Source: Lachnospiraceae bacterium G11 (GTDB taxonomy: Bacteria > Bacillota > Clostridia > Lachnospirales > Lachnospiraceae). From it: a DNA stretch of 64,000 nt. Of this stretch, positions 53,917 through 62,886 are shown in pieces. Both the position numbers and the translations under genes were made by a program. The stretch lies in the NCBI GenBank assembly GCA_900103495.1, contig FMWZ01000007.1, positions 1-64,000 on the forward strand. The letters run 5' to 3'. The notes under the pieces were generated by a model. That model did not search any database. It saw nothing but the letters and a program-made list of their open reading frames with translations, and was not told the DNA's origin. How positions within the stretch are numbered: the first letter of the stretch is position 1; every line of letters begins with the position of its first letter.

Positions 53917-55233
53917 CTACTTCTTTTTCTTAGCCAGGCAAATCTTACGCATGGACTTAATAGCCTGGGTCAATGGTCTTTTGGCGGGACAGATGAAACT
54001 GCAGCATCCGCATTCGCAGCATTCCATTCCGTTATTCTTTATGAATGCTTCCTCATCACCATTCTCCGCAAATTCAGCAAGGAACTTGGGAACGACGTTT
54101 CCGGGGCAGGCCTCAACACAGCGTCCGCAGTTGATGCAGGCTGTAGGCTCCATCTCGGACACATCATCCTTTGTAAGAGCCAAAAGCGCACTGGCTGTCT
54201 TGGTTGTGGGAAGATCCAAATCAAATATTCCGAATCCCATCATGGGACCGCCGGATACAATCTTAACGGGCTCTGTTTTAAAACCGCCGGCCTCTTCAAT
54301 AAGTTCGCTGTAATTGGTTCCTATGTGCACCTTAAAGTTTCTGGGATCTGCCACCGCATCACCTGTTACGGTAACAATCCTTTCCATCAAAGGCTTGCCT
54401 TCCAAAACTGCAGCTCTGATAGCAACAACGGTATCAACGTTATCAACAACGCAACCTGCATCTGCAGGAAGCATTTTGGAGTTGATGCTTCGTCCTGTGG
54501 TTGCATAAATAAGCTGACGCTCAGCGCCCTGAGGGTATTTGGTCTTAAGGGCCTTAACTGAGATTAAGGGGTCTGATTTTACAATGGCTTTAAGCTTTCT
54601 TATGGCTTCGGGTTTATTGTCCTCCACCGCAAGAATTCCGTGGGCATTGTCAAAGAGTCGTAACATAACTCTCAGTCCTTCAACAACCTTCTCAGGCTCC
54701 TCAATCATTCTTCTGTAGTCACTGGTAAGGTAAGGTTCACACTCTGCACAGTTGACTATACAATAATCGATAGCATCGGGGTCCTTGGGGGAAAGCTTGA
54801 TAAACGTAGGAAATCCTGCGCCGCCCATTCCGACGACTCCTGCCTTTTTAACCCTCTCAATAATCTCTTCTTTTGAATAGTCATCCAGGTCCTTTCCTGC
54901 ATCGTATTCAACTTCTTCGTACAATCCGTCATTCTCAATAACGATACTGTTTATTAAATCTCCTGTAACCACCCTTCTGGGTTCAATACATTTCACAGTG
55001 CCTGAAACCGACGAATAAATTGGCGCAGAAACAAAGCCGCTTGCTTCGGCTATCATCTGGCCCCTTAACACTCTGTCGCCTTTGGCTACTATGGGGGTTG
55101 CGGGTGCACCTATATGCTGTGAAACCGGATATACCAAGTCGCCCTTGGGCAAAACCTCTCTTATGGGTTTGTCCTTGGACAAGGCTTTACCGTCATAAGG
55201 GTGAATACCGCCTTTAAATGTAAGTCTTGCCAT
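53917..55233 (-). CDS. rnfC: Rnf complex NADH-side subunit RnfC
   Basis: 438 residues. Lipoyl-like N-terminal barrel, NADH/FMN-binding domain with VGMGGAGFPTFIKL, SLBB domain, and two [4Fe-4S] motifs CINCGRCVEACPGN and CCECGCCSFICP. It passes electrons to NAD+. AGAGGG precedes the ATG. First gene of rnfCDGEAB, a complex coupling ferredoxin oxidation to Na+ or H+ export. Confidence 0.96.
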   Translation of the reverse strand: MARLTFKGGIHPYDGKALSKDKPIREVLPKGDLVYPVSQHIGAPATPIVAKGDRVLRGQMIAEASGFVSAPIYSSVSGTVKCIEPRRVVTGDLINSIVIENDGLYEEVEYDAGKDLDDYSKEEIIERVKKAGVVGMGGAGFPTFIKLSPKDPDAIDYCIVNCAECEPYLTSDYRRMIEEPEKVVEGLRVMLRLFDNAHGILAVEDNKPEAIRKLKAIVKSDPLISVKALKTKYPQGAERQLIYATTGRSINSKMLPADAGCVVDNVDTVVAIRAAVLEGKPLMERIVTVTGDAVADPRNFKVHIGTNYSELIEEAGGFKTEPVKIVSGGPMMGFGIFDLDLPTTKTASALLALTKDDVSEMEPTACINCGRCVEACPGNVVPKFLAEFAENGDEEAFIKNNGMECCECGCCSFICPAKRPLTQAIKSMRKICLAKKKK

Positions 55234-55266
55234 AGATATCCCTCTTTCTTAAAAAGTCAAACATCT

Positions 55267-55300
55267 TTTTTATTATACTCTATTTATGGTATAATAAAAA
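55267..55300. promoter_or_regulatory. Bidirectional promoter palindrome between rnfC and the nuclease gene
   Basis: Perfect 12-bp inverted repeat TTTTTATTATAC / GTATAATAAAAA with a 10-base centre. Each arm gives a TATAAT -10, one per strand (55272-55277 minus, 55290-55295 plus), at 35 and 41 bases from the respective start codons. Confidence 0.6.
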
Positions 55301-55336
55301 CACTTAGCGACCGAATTTTAGGAAGGATTTTCTATA

Positions 55337-56449
55337 ATGAAAAAAAGGGAAATATTTCTTAGTGACTACAAATTAAGCTATCCTGTTGAGAAGATAGCTG
55401 ACCCTAAGGATATCCTTTTTGTCGACATCGAAACAACCGGATTTACAGCCAAAGGTTCTGCTTTATACCTCATCGGCTGTGTATGGAATAACGGCAAAGG
55501 TTACGTTATAACCCAGTTTATGGCCGATACATATGAGTCGGAAAAGGATGTACTTTCTGCTTTCTTTACTTTCTCATCTTCATTTAAGGTATTGGTACAC
55601 TTTAACGGAAACAATTTTGATATTCCGTTCTTAAAAGAAAAAGCAAAACAATATAAAATGGAAAACGCTCTTGAGCGCCTTGAAGGAGTCGATCTGTACA
55701 GGCGGATCAATCCCTACAAGTCCATGCTTAAGCTTCCGAACTGTAAACAGAAAACCATCGAAAAGTTCCTGGGAATACACAGGGAAGACCCCTATAGCGG
55801 CGGCGATTTAATCGGTGTTTACCATGCATATGTTAAGGATCACGATCCCGCCAAGGAGAATGATCTCTTCCTTCATAACAGAGATGACCTTTTGGGAATG
55901 CTTGCTATTCTTCCCATGTTAAACTATTTCGATTTATTTGCAGGTCCTCTTACGGTAGTGGCTGCCCAGGCCAACACCTACACCAATGTTCATGGAGAGG
56001 AATGTCGGGAACTTGTTATGACTGCCAAGATTCCTTCGGATATTCCCACACCCATAAGCGGTTCCGGAAAGGGTTGCTACTTCTCCGCCAAGAACGGTGA
56101 GGTTGTTATCAAGGTTCCCATTGTGGAGAAAGAGCTTAAATACTTCTACTCCAATTACAAGGATTACTACTATCTTCCGGAGGAAGACGTGGCACTCCAC
56201 AAATCCGTGGCAGGTTTTGTGGATAAAGCCCACAGGACCCCTGCAAAGGCTTCCAACTGTTATACAAAGAGAGTATCCACCTATATACCTGAATGGGAGC
56301 CCATAATCACTCCCTTCTTCAAGGAGGATTACCTTTCGAAGGACATGTATTTCGAATTGACGGATGAAATAAAAAAGAATAGGGAACTGTTCTCTGGCTA
56401 CGCCACCCACATCTTAACCTACATCGGATTGGGACAGGGTCAGGCATAA
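55337..56449 (+). CDS. YprB-type RNase H-like 3'-5' exonuclease
   Basis: 370 residues. The exonuclease motifs are Exo I DIETTGF, Exo II HFNGNNFDIPFL and Exo III HNRDDLLGML, the DnaQ-like spelling of the YprB ribonuclease H-like domain. The C-terminal half (about 210-370) is rich in tyrosine and lysine and unrecognised. In Bacillus yprB lies next to the helicase gene yprA; no helicase is adjacent here. GGAAGG precedes the ATG by 9 bases. Confidence 0.85.
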   Translation: MKKREIFLSDYKLSYPVEKIADPKDILFVDIETTGFTAKGSALYLIGCVWNNGKGYVITQFMADTYESEKDVLSAFFTFSSSFKVLVHFNGNNFDIPFLKEKAKQYKMENALERLEGVDLYRRINPYKSMLKLPNCKQKTIEKFLGIHREDPYSGGDLIGVYHAYVKDHDPAKENDLFLHNRDDLLGMLAILPMLNYFDLFAGPLTVVAAQANTYTNVHGEECRELVMTAKIPSDIPTPISGSGKGCYFSAKNGEVVIKVPIVEKELKYFYSNYKDYYYLPEEDVALHKSVAGFVDKAHRTPAKASNCYTKRVSTYIPEWEPIITPFFKEDYLSKDMYFELTDEIKKNRELFSGYATHILTYIGLGQGQA

Positions 56450-56456
56450 AGGCATA

Positions 56457-56500
56457 AAAACAGCGGTGCGATTCATTTGAATCACACCGCTTTATTATTT
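56457..56500. terminator. Convergent terminator between the nuclease gene and cheR
   Basis: Stem AGCGGTGCGATTCA / TGAATCACACCGCT (56462-56475 with 56478-56491, one mismatch) followed by TTATTATTTGTTTT on the plus strand and TGTTTTT on the minus strand. Confidence 0.85.
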
Positions 56501-56503
56501 GTT

Positions 56504-57286
56504 TTATTTCTCGGGTTTCACATAGAAGAATGAACTTTGTCTGTCGAATCCCAATTCCTTATGGTTAATAATCTGCTCGGTACTTCCGATGAAGAGATAA
56601 CCTCCGGGAACAAGGGCCTGGCAGAACTTCTTAAATACCTCGTCCTTTGCTTCCTCTGTGAAGTAGATAAGAACGTTACGGCAAACAATCAGATGATAGT
56701 TTGTAGGATATGTGTCTCTTAAAAGGTTGTGCTCCTTAAACTCCACACGAGACTTAATCTCATCAGATATCTGATAGGATGTGCCAATCTTCGTGAAATA
56801 CTTATCCTTGAATTCCTTGGGAAGTCCGGCAAGGCTCTTCTCATTATAGAGGCCAACCTTTGCCTTTCCGATAACCGTCTTATCCAAATCTGTGGCAAAA
56901 ATCTTAATCTTGTTCAGAGGCATGAACTTTGAGAGCACCATAACCAATGTGTAGGGCTCATCACCTGTGGAACAGGCTGCACTCCAAATCTTAAGGTTCT
57001 CACCATATTTCTTAATCAGCTTAGGAAGAACATCTTTCTCCAGCAATTGCCACTGGTCAGGGTTACGGTAAAACTCAGACACGTTAATGGTTATGTAGTT
57101 GATGAACTCATCAAACATATCCTTATTGGTCTTAAGACATTCTACGTACTTGTCATACCCCTTGACACCGTTCTTGGAAATCAGCGCGTCGATACGGCGC
57201 TTCATCTGTTTCTCTTTGTAAGAGTTCAAATCTATTTTAGTAAGATCATAAACAGCCTTAACCAAATACTCGTAATCAAAAGCCAT
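56504..57286 (-). CDS. cheR: CheR-type protein-glutamate methyltransferase
   Basis: 260 residues. N-terminal helical CheR_N domain, then the SAM-binding domain with WSAACSTGDEPYTLVM, FATDLD, NLLRDTYP and LIVCRNVLIYF. It methylates glutamates of chemoreceptors. AGGAGG precedes the ATG. No other chemotaxis gene is nearby apart from a CheY-like protein at 7.7 kb, so it may serve a different methyl-acceptor. Confidence 0.93.
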   Translation of the reverse strand: MAFDYEYLVKAVYDLTKIDLNSYKEKQMKRRIDALISKNGVKGYDKYVECLKTNKDMFDEFINYITINVSEFYRNPDQWQLLEKDVLPKLIKKYGENLKIWSAACSTGDEPYTLVMVLSKFMPLNKIKIFATDLDKTVIGKAKVGLYNEKSLAGLPKEFKDKYFTKIGTSYQISDEIKSRVEFKEHNLLRDTYPTNYHLIVCRNVLIYFTEEAKDEVFKKFCQALVPGGYLFIGSTEQIINHKELGFDRQSSFFYVKPEK

Positions 57287-57324
57287 AACAAATCCTCCTC
57301 GCAGAAAATCAATTATTTAAAGCT

Positions 57325-58485
57325 TTAGTTCTCTTCTTTAGCTTCCTCTGCCTCTGCAGCAATAACTGCATCGATGTCTACAGAAACTTCATCTGCATCA
57401 TCCTCTTCCTTAGCTTCTTCCTTTTCGGGTTCGGGAGCTAAAAGAGCCTTAATGCTTAAGCTGATCTTCTTGTCAGCCTCGTTGAAGTCAACAATCTTAG
57501 CTGTTACTTCATCGCCGAGTTTCAATACATCTGAAGGTTTGTCAATATGATCTTTGGAAATCTGTGAAACATGAAGAAGTGCGTCAACGCCTTCTTTAAT
57601 TTCAACGAATGCACCGAAATCTGTCATTCTTGCAACTTTACCTGTTACTACGTTGCCAACAGCATACTCTTTTGCTGCATCCTTCCAAGGGTTAGCATCA
57701 TCAAACTTGCATGAAAGAGCAATCTTGGTTCCGGAAATCTCCTTGATGAAGACTTTAACTTCGTCACCAACCTTGAATACCTTCTTGGGATTCTCAACTC
57801 TTCCCCAGCTCATCTCTGAGATGTGAAGGAGTCCGTCTGCTCCGCCAAGATCTATGAATGCACCGAAATCGGTTACATTCTTAACTGTACCGGTAACAAC
57901 ATCACCAACTTTAATCTTCTCGAATAAAGCCTTCTGAGCCTCTTCTCTCTTAGCTGTAAGAAGCTGTCTTCTGTCGCCGATGTATCTTCTTCTTCTGGGA
58001 TTGTATTCGCTTACTACGAACTCAATCTCCTGTCCCGCATACTTGGAAAGATCCTTCTCGTATGTGTCTGATACAAGGCTTGCGGGGATAAAGATTCTTA
58101 CCTCATCCACTACTACGCTTAAGCCGCCCTCAAGTACCTGAGCAACTGTAGCCTTAAGTACTTCGTGATTCTCAAATGCTTCTTTGATTCTCTCACTTCC
58201 CTGATCAGCAATGAGACGCTTGTATGTAAGAAGAACCTGTCCCTCACCGTCGTTAACCTTAACGACTTTAACAGTGATAGGATCGTCTTTCTTAACAACG
58301 GTGGTCAAGTCGATGCTTGAATCGTTGCTGTATTCGTTCTTGGGAAGAATACCGTCAGCTTTGTATCCAATGTTAACGATAATCTCGTCGGGTTTAACAT
58401 CGATGACTTTACCTTCAACTACCTCTCCTGCATGTATTGTTTTAAATGATTCCTCAAGCATTTGTTCAAAAGTTAATTCTGACAT
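57325..58485 (-). CDS. rpsA: Ribosomal protein S1-like RNA-binding protein (four S1 domains)
   Basis: 386 residues from ATG 58485 with GAGGAGGTT upstream; the start lies inside the last codons of ispH (20-base overlap). Four S1 domains follow each other (about 15-85, 100-170, 185-260, 270-345), the last two with the canonical TDFGAF motif, and an acidic tail. Firmicute S1-like proteins are often shorter than E. coli S1 and in many Clostridia are fused to IspH. Here the two are separate but overlapping. Confidence 0.92.
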   Translation of the reverse strand: MSELTFEQMLEESFKTIHAGEVVEGKVIDVKPDEIIVNIGYKADGILPKNEYSNDSSIDLTTVVKKDDPITVKVVKVNDGEGQVLLTYKRLIADQGSERIKEAFENHEVLKATVAQVLEGGLSVVVDEVRIFIPASLVSDTYEKDLSKYAGQEIEFVVSEYNPRRRRYIGDRRQLLTAKREEAQKALFEKIKVGDVVTGTVKNVTDFGAFIDLGGADGLLHISEMSWGRVENPKKVFKVGDEVKVFIKEISGTKIALSCKFDDANPWKDAAKEYAVGNVVTGKVARMTDFGAFVEIKEGVDALLHVSQISKDHIDKPSDVLKLGDEVTAKIVDFNEADKKISLSIKALLAPEPEKEEAKEEDDADEVSVDIDAVIAAEAEEAKEEN

Positions 58486-59314
58486 AATTTTGAACCTCCT
58501 CAATGATTTTGTTTGGGGTCGAGGCCCCTGCAGTAATTCCCACCAGCCGAACTGATTTAGGTAGTTCTAAATGCAAGTCATCCAGTGTTTGAATAAAATA
58601 TGTGTGCACGCATCTTTTGCGACATATCTCAAATAACTTTTTCGTGTTAGAGCTGTTCATCCCCCCGATGACAATCATTGCATCAGCTTCGGTTGCCAAT
58701 TCCTCAGCTGCCAATTGTCTATCTTCCGTCGCATTACATATAGTGTTCACAACAATAACATTGTACCCTTTTTTCTGAATAATTTCAACTATATGTTGAA
58801 ATTTCTCGGCTTGAAAAGTCGTCTGCGAAACTATACAGATTTTTCTTCCGGATTCGTTTGTGTAGGATTCAGCCTCTTCCTCGCTTTCTATGACGGTTGC
58901 GCCACTCTCGCACCATCCCACGATTCCAAGAACCTCCGGGTGCCCGGCATTGCCCACAATCACAATGTCTGCGCCGTTTTTGCTCTCCTTTGATACGGTA
59001 TTGTGTATACGTTTTACAAAGGGACATGTGGCATCAATAATTTCAAGTCCCTTTTCCTCCAAAGCGTCATACACCGCTTTCGAGACTCCGTGGGCTCTGA
59101 TAACCACACTGCCCTCATTTAACTTAGCAATATCATCAATTGATTCAATTATTTCGACACCTTTTTTCTCAAGGTCCGACACAACGGTTTCGTTGTGAAT
59201 AATCGGTCCGTAGGTATATATCTTTTTGCCCTGATCAATAAGAGAATAGGCCTTTTCAACCGCTCTCTCAACTCCAAAGCAATAACCTAAGGACTTAGCC
59301 AACTTAACTTCCAC
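58466..59314 (-). CDS. ispH: 4-hydroxy-3-methylbut-2-enyl diphosphate reductase
   Basis: 282 residues. The three cluster cysteines are Cys12 (GYCFGVERA), the one in DATCPFVKRIH and the one in NTICNATEDRQ; the catalytic Glu region is IRAHGVSK. It makes IPP and DMAPP at the end of the MEP pathway. Start GTG, overlapping the cmk stop (TAGTG), with GGAAGAG upstream. It overlaps the rpsA gene at its other end. Confidence 0.95.
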   Translation of the reverse strand: MEVKLAKSLGYCFGVERAVEKAYSLIDQGKKIYTYGPIIHNETVVSDLEKKGVEIIESIDDIAKLNEGSVVIRAHGVSKAVYDALEEKGLEIIDATCPFVKRIHNTVSKESKNGADIVIVGNAGHPEVLGIVGWCESGATVIESEEEAESYTNESGRKICIVSQTTFQAEKFQHIVEIIQKKGYNVIVVNTICNATEDRQLAAEELATEADAMIVIGGMNSSNTKKLFEICRKRCVHTYFIQTLDDLHLELPKSVRLVGITAGASTPNKIIEEVQNYVRINF

Positions 59315-59988
59315 TAAGCTCTTCCGCCCTTCTCGTGCGCTATATCTTCAATTGTCTTGCACACTTCATCAATGTTCATGTATGAGGTATCAACAAGAAT
59401 GGCATCCTGTGCCTGTCTAAGGGGAGAATTCTCCCTTGTCATATCTCTCTTGTCTCTCTCGATAATGTCCTTTTCGATTGCATCGATATCGGGATTCTCG
59501 CCTTTGGCCACCAGCTCGTCGAAACGTCTCTTGGCTCTCACTGCACTGCTGGCGGTAAGGAAGATTTTAACATTTGCTTTTGGTAAAACCACAGTTCCTA
59601 TATCCCTGCCATCCATGATGACATCTGCAGTTTCCGCAAGCTTTTGCTGAAGCTCCACAAGTTTGGTTCGAACAGCGGCAAAAACACTGCACTTTGAAGC
59701 CATATTTCCCACTTCCTCTGTGCGAAGTCTTCCGGTTACATTCTCACCGTTAAGATAAACCTGCTGTTCACCGTTCTCGTATTTAATTGTTATGTCCGCA
59801 TTCTTGCACTCTGCGCTTATGGCTGCTTCATCATCACCTGATATATTGTTGTTTAAAAGATGAATACCCATGGCGCGGTACATTGCACCCGTATCAACAT
59901 AGATAAGGCCTTCATCCTTTGCTATTTTCTTAGCGATTGTACTTTTTCCTGCTCCTGCAGGTCCATCGATTGCAATACTGTATCCCAT
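59314..59988 (-). CDS. cmk: Cytidylate kinase
   Basis: 224 residues. P-loop GPAGAGKST, CMP-binding YVDTGAMYRAM, and DGRDIGTVVLP. It phosphorylates CMP and dCMP. AGGAG precedes the ATG. The cmk-ispH-rpsA order is a long-standing Firmicute cluster. Confidence 0.96.
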   Translation of the reverse strand: MGYSIAIDGPAGAGKSTIAKKIAKDEGLIYVDTGAMYRAMGIHLLNNNISGDDEAAISAECKNADITIKYENGEQQVYLNGENVTGRLRTEEVGNMASKCSVFAAVRTKLVELQQKLAETADVIMDGRDIGTVVLPKANVKIFLTASSAVRAKRRFDELVAKGENPDIDAIEKDIIERDKRDMTRENSPLRQAQDAILVDTSYMNIDEVCKTIEDIAHEKGGRA

Positions 59989-59997
59989 ATATTTCTC

Positions 59998-61254
59998 CTA
60001 ACATGATTCTCCGGCAAGATGGCCTGTTGACCACGCAATCTGAAGGTTATACCCTCCCGTCTGCGCATCCACGTCCAAAACCTCGCCTGCAAAAAACAGA
60101 TTCTTAACTTTCTTTGATTCCATTGTGTGAGGGTTAATTTCCTTCACGTCTATTCCGCCCTGGGTAATGACCGCTTCGTTGAAATCTCCGGTCTTATACA
60201 CCGTAAGAGGAAGATTCTTAATGAGCTTAACAAATGAAAGTCTTTCTTCCCTTGTTATCTCATGAACCTTTTTCTCACCCTTAATCCCCGACAGTTTAAC
60301 CATTACCGGGATTAATTTACCGGGGAACAATCCTCCAACAGCATTGGCGAAATTCTTGTTTCTGTTTTCTTCAAACTCTCTGACAAGTCTTTTATCAAGA
60401 GTTTCCTCATCAAGGGCAGGCTTTAAATCAATTGTAAGATTTGCTTCTCTGCCTCTGAATTTCTTCACGTAATAACAACTGGCGGTAAGAATCAAGGGGC
60501 CGCTCACACCAAAATGTGTAAAAAGCATTTCTCCAAAGCCGTTATATATATTCTTTCCCGTAGCCTTATCCTTCAAGTCAACGGAAACATTTTTAAGGCT
60601 TAGGCCCATCAGTTCCGAAGGCCACTTTTCCCTTGTTTCAAAGGCCACCAAAGAGGGGGCTGTGGGAACTATCTTCATGCCGAATTTCTCGGCAAATCTG
60701 TAGCCGTCACCTGTGGAACCTGTGGAGGGATAGGACAATCCGCCCGTAGCCACAATCACCTTCCTTGCGGTCAGTTTGGTCTTATCCTTTAGCTTGACTC
60801 CCGTGGCAACACAGTTACCTTCTTCGTCGGTTTCACTTAATATATCAATAACTTCCGTGTTGAATCTTATTTCAACGTCCTTATCCTTTAAGGCAGTTAC
60901 CATTGCCTTAATTATGTCGGATGAATGGTCAGAAACAGGGAAAACTCTCTCTCCTCTTTCAACCTTTAACTTACATCCATAGCTTTCGATAAGGCTCATA
61001 ACCTCAGTGGCAGGAAAACCGTAGATACTGCTGTAGAGGAATTTTTCATTGGAAATAACATGGGAAAAGAATTCCGTAACATCACAGGCATTGGTAACAT
61101 TACACCTGCCCTTTCCCGTAATGTAAATCTTCTTTCCCGCCTTTTCATTTTTCTCAAGAACTATGGTCTTAAATCCCGATGAAGCGGCAGCATAGGCCGC
61201 CATCATTCCGGCTGCGCCACAGCCTATAACGCAAACATCATAAATCACCGGCAT
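59998..61254 (-). CDS. HI0933-family NAD(P)/FAD-dependent oxidoreductase
   Basis: 418 residues. N-terminal FAD motif VIGCGAAGMMAAY, the family GKKIYITGKGRCNVTNA signature, and the C-terminal LFFAGEVLDVDAQTGGYNLQ. Proteins of this family are annotated as aminoacetone oxidases or BaiN-like flavoproteins; the true substrate is rarely known. It overlaps the upstream RpiR-type gene by 17 bases and is followed by cmk 9 bases later. Confidence 0.9.
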   Translation of the reverse strand: MPVIYDVCVIGCGAAGMMAAYAAASSGFKTIVLEKNEKAGKKIYITGKGRCNVTNACDVTEFFSHVISNEKFLYSSIYGFPATEVMSLIESYGCKLKVERGERVFPVSDHSSDIIKAMVTALKDKDVEIRFNTEVIDILSETDEEGNCVATGVKLKDKTKLTARKVIVATGGLSYPSTGSTGDGYRFAEKFGMKIVPTAPSLVAFETREKWPSELMGLSLKNVSVDLKDKATGKNIYNGFGEMLFTHFGVSGPLILTASCYYVKKFRGREANLTIDLKPALDEETLDKRLVREFEENRNKNFANAVGGLFPGKLIPVMVKLSGIKGEKKVHEITREERLSFVKLIKNLPLTVYKTGDFNEAVITQGGIDVKEINPHTMESKKVKNLFFAGEVLDVDAQTGGYNLQIAWSTGHLAGESC

Positions 61255-62170
61255 CTTCCTTCTTTAAAGGGTAATTCAGCATAGGCTCCTCGTCGATGAA
61301 ATCAATTTCATCATTAAGGTAAACCTGATAGTTATTCCAGGTCTGTTCAAGCATTGTAAGACTCTTTTTGACCTCGTCGGGGCACTTTAAGCAAAGCTCT
61401 ACAACAAGAGCGTTTATAAGGCTTAAAGGAGCCACTAAAGAGTCAACAATCGAAACCATGTCACTTCTTGCAAAAAGGTTGCAGCTTGAGTACAGATTCA
61501 TAGGCGAATGCTGTGAATCTGTGATGGCAATAACCTTTGCATTACGGTCGTTTGCAAATTCCATGGCCTTTAAAGTACGCATGGAATATCTGGGGAAACT
61601 GATACCGATAAAGGCATCCTTTGAGTCGATTCTTATCATCTGTTCAAAGGTTTCCGTAACGCTTGTGGTGTTAAGAAGGTACACGTTTCCTCGAATCATA
61701 TTCAGATAGAAATGAAGAAAGCTTGCCAAAGGTTCGCAGCTTCTGATTCCCATTATATAAACGTTCTTGGCGTTAAGAATGATATCCACCGCCATGGTAA
61801 AAGCTTCGGTATCCAGATTAACGATGGTGTCCTGGATCTTCTCAATATCTGCGTTGAGAACACTTGTTAATACCTCAGACTGGCTTCTTCCGGCATATTT
61901 TACGCCGATTCTCTGAACAGAGTTAAGCTGTCCCTTAACCCAGTCCTCAAGGGCCTTCTGAAACTGAGGGTATCCTTCATACCCTATTCCCGCAGCGAAT
62001 CTTACAACGGTGGATTCACTGATATCCAGTTCACTTCCAAGTTTGGCTGCCGTCATGAAAACAGCCTGATCGTAATGATCTGTAATATATCCCGCAATCC
62101 TTTTGTGGCTCTTGCTCATGGTGGGATACATCTGTTTTATCCTGGTGATAATATCTGTATTTATATCCAT
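61238..62170 (-). CDS. MurR/RpiR-family transcriptional regulator
   Basis: 310 residues. N-terminal HTH_6 domain (SKSHKRIAGYITDHYD, SESTVVRFAAGIGYEGYPQF), then an SIS sugar-phosphate binding domain (about 120-260; IMGIRSCEPLASF, IGISFPRYSMRTL). Such regulators sense sugar phosphates or amino sugars. No sugar gene is adjacent, though a NamZ-like enzyme lies 11 kb away; the target is unknown. Confidence 0.92.
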   Translation of the reverse strand: MDINTDIITRIKQMYPTMSKSHKRIAGYITDHYDQAVFMTAAKLGSELDISESTVVRFAAGIGYEGYPQFQKALEDWVKGQLNSVQRIGVKYAGRSQSEVLTSVLNADIEKIQDTIVNLDTEAFTMAVDIILNAKNVYIMGIRSCEPLASFLHFYLNMIRGNVYLLNTTSVTETFEQMIRIDSKDAFIGISFPRYSMRTLKAMEFANDRNAKVIAITDSQHSPMNLYSSCNLFARSDMVSIVDSLVAPLSLINALVVELCLKCPDEVKKSLTMLEQTWNNYQVYLNDEIDFIDEEPMLNYPLKKEDAGDL

Positions 62171-62187
62171 AAAATCTTCCTTAAAAT

Positions 62188-62742
62188 TTATAAGTTAGCG
62201 GCAAAGCTGTTGTAGGATTCCTCCAAAAGTTTTCCTGTCTCCTCAAGGCTTAAATCATAGTCTCCCTTTAAGCTCATGCAGGCAGCACCATGGATAAAAA
62301 TCCACATACGCATAAACATATCCTGGGGTTTGGAGCATCCAAGATTCTTAGCCGCATTAATCTCCTTTATTACATTGCCCTCAGTACCGTTAAGTACCTC
62401 ATATAAGGACTTGCCAACACCCACGTCTTCAACAAAAAGGAGAAGGAAAAGATTTTTATATTTCATTGCAAAGGAAATGTAAGCCATTCCCAAATCAACA
62501 AAGGGTGTTCCACTCTTCTTGTCAAAACCGCGATAGAACTCCTCAAAGCATTCACATGCCTTTCCGTATACCGCAGTCCATAACTCCTCCATGTTTTTGT
62601 AGACCCTGAAAATTGGCTGAGTCGAACATCCGGCCTTGGCAGCCACCTTTCTTGCGGTGACATTTCTGATACCCTCTTCTTTCGCCATTTCAAAGCCGGT
62701 GTTTAAAATGTCATTGATAGTGATTGACTCTTTTCTAGCCAT
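62188..62742 (-). CDS. TetR-family transcriptional regulator
   Basis: 184 residues from ATG 62742 (AGGAGGTATATT upstream); a longer form would include that site. N-terminal helix-turn-helix (NVTARKVAAKAGCSTQPIFR), then a TetR ligand domain with TetR_C-like WIFIHGAACMSL. A likely autoregulatory palindrome lies over its promoter. It follows the thiolase gene, separated by a terminator. Confidence 0.9.
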   Translation of the reverse strand: MARKESITINDILNTGFEMAKEEGIRNVTARKVAAKAGCSTQPIFRVYKNMEELWTAVYGKACECFEEFYRGFDKKSGTPFVDLGMAYISFAMKYKNLFLLLFVEDVGVGKSLYEVLNGTEGNVIKEINAAKNLGCSKPQDMFMRMWIFIHGAACMSLKGDYDLSLEETGKLLEESYNSFAANL

Positions 62743-62778
62743 AATATACCTCCTAAGTCCCCTGACCATTTTTTCATT

Positions 62779-62792
62779 ATAACACTTGTTAT
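62779..62792. promoter_or_regulatory. Palindromic operator at the TetR promoter
   Basis: Perfect ATAACA-CT-TGTTAT palindrome. On the minus strand it overlaps an extended -10 (TGTTATAAT); an alternative promoter TTGACG-18-TAAAAT sits just upstream. Its form and place fit a TetR-family operator. Confidence 0.55.
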
Positions 62793-62845
62793 TTTACAGG
62801 AATTACGTTATGACCGTCAACCACTAGATATTGTGGTAAAACCAT

Positions 62846-62873
62846 AAAAATCGGGGGTCAAAGCCCCCGATTC
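62846..62873 (-). terminator. Terminator after the thiolase gene
   Basis: AATCGGGGG / CCCCCGATT stem (62849-62857 with 62864-62872), T run on the minus strand. Confidence 0.92.
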
Positions 62874-62886
62874 CAAATATTTGTTA

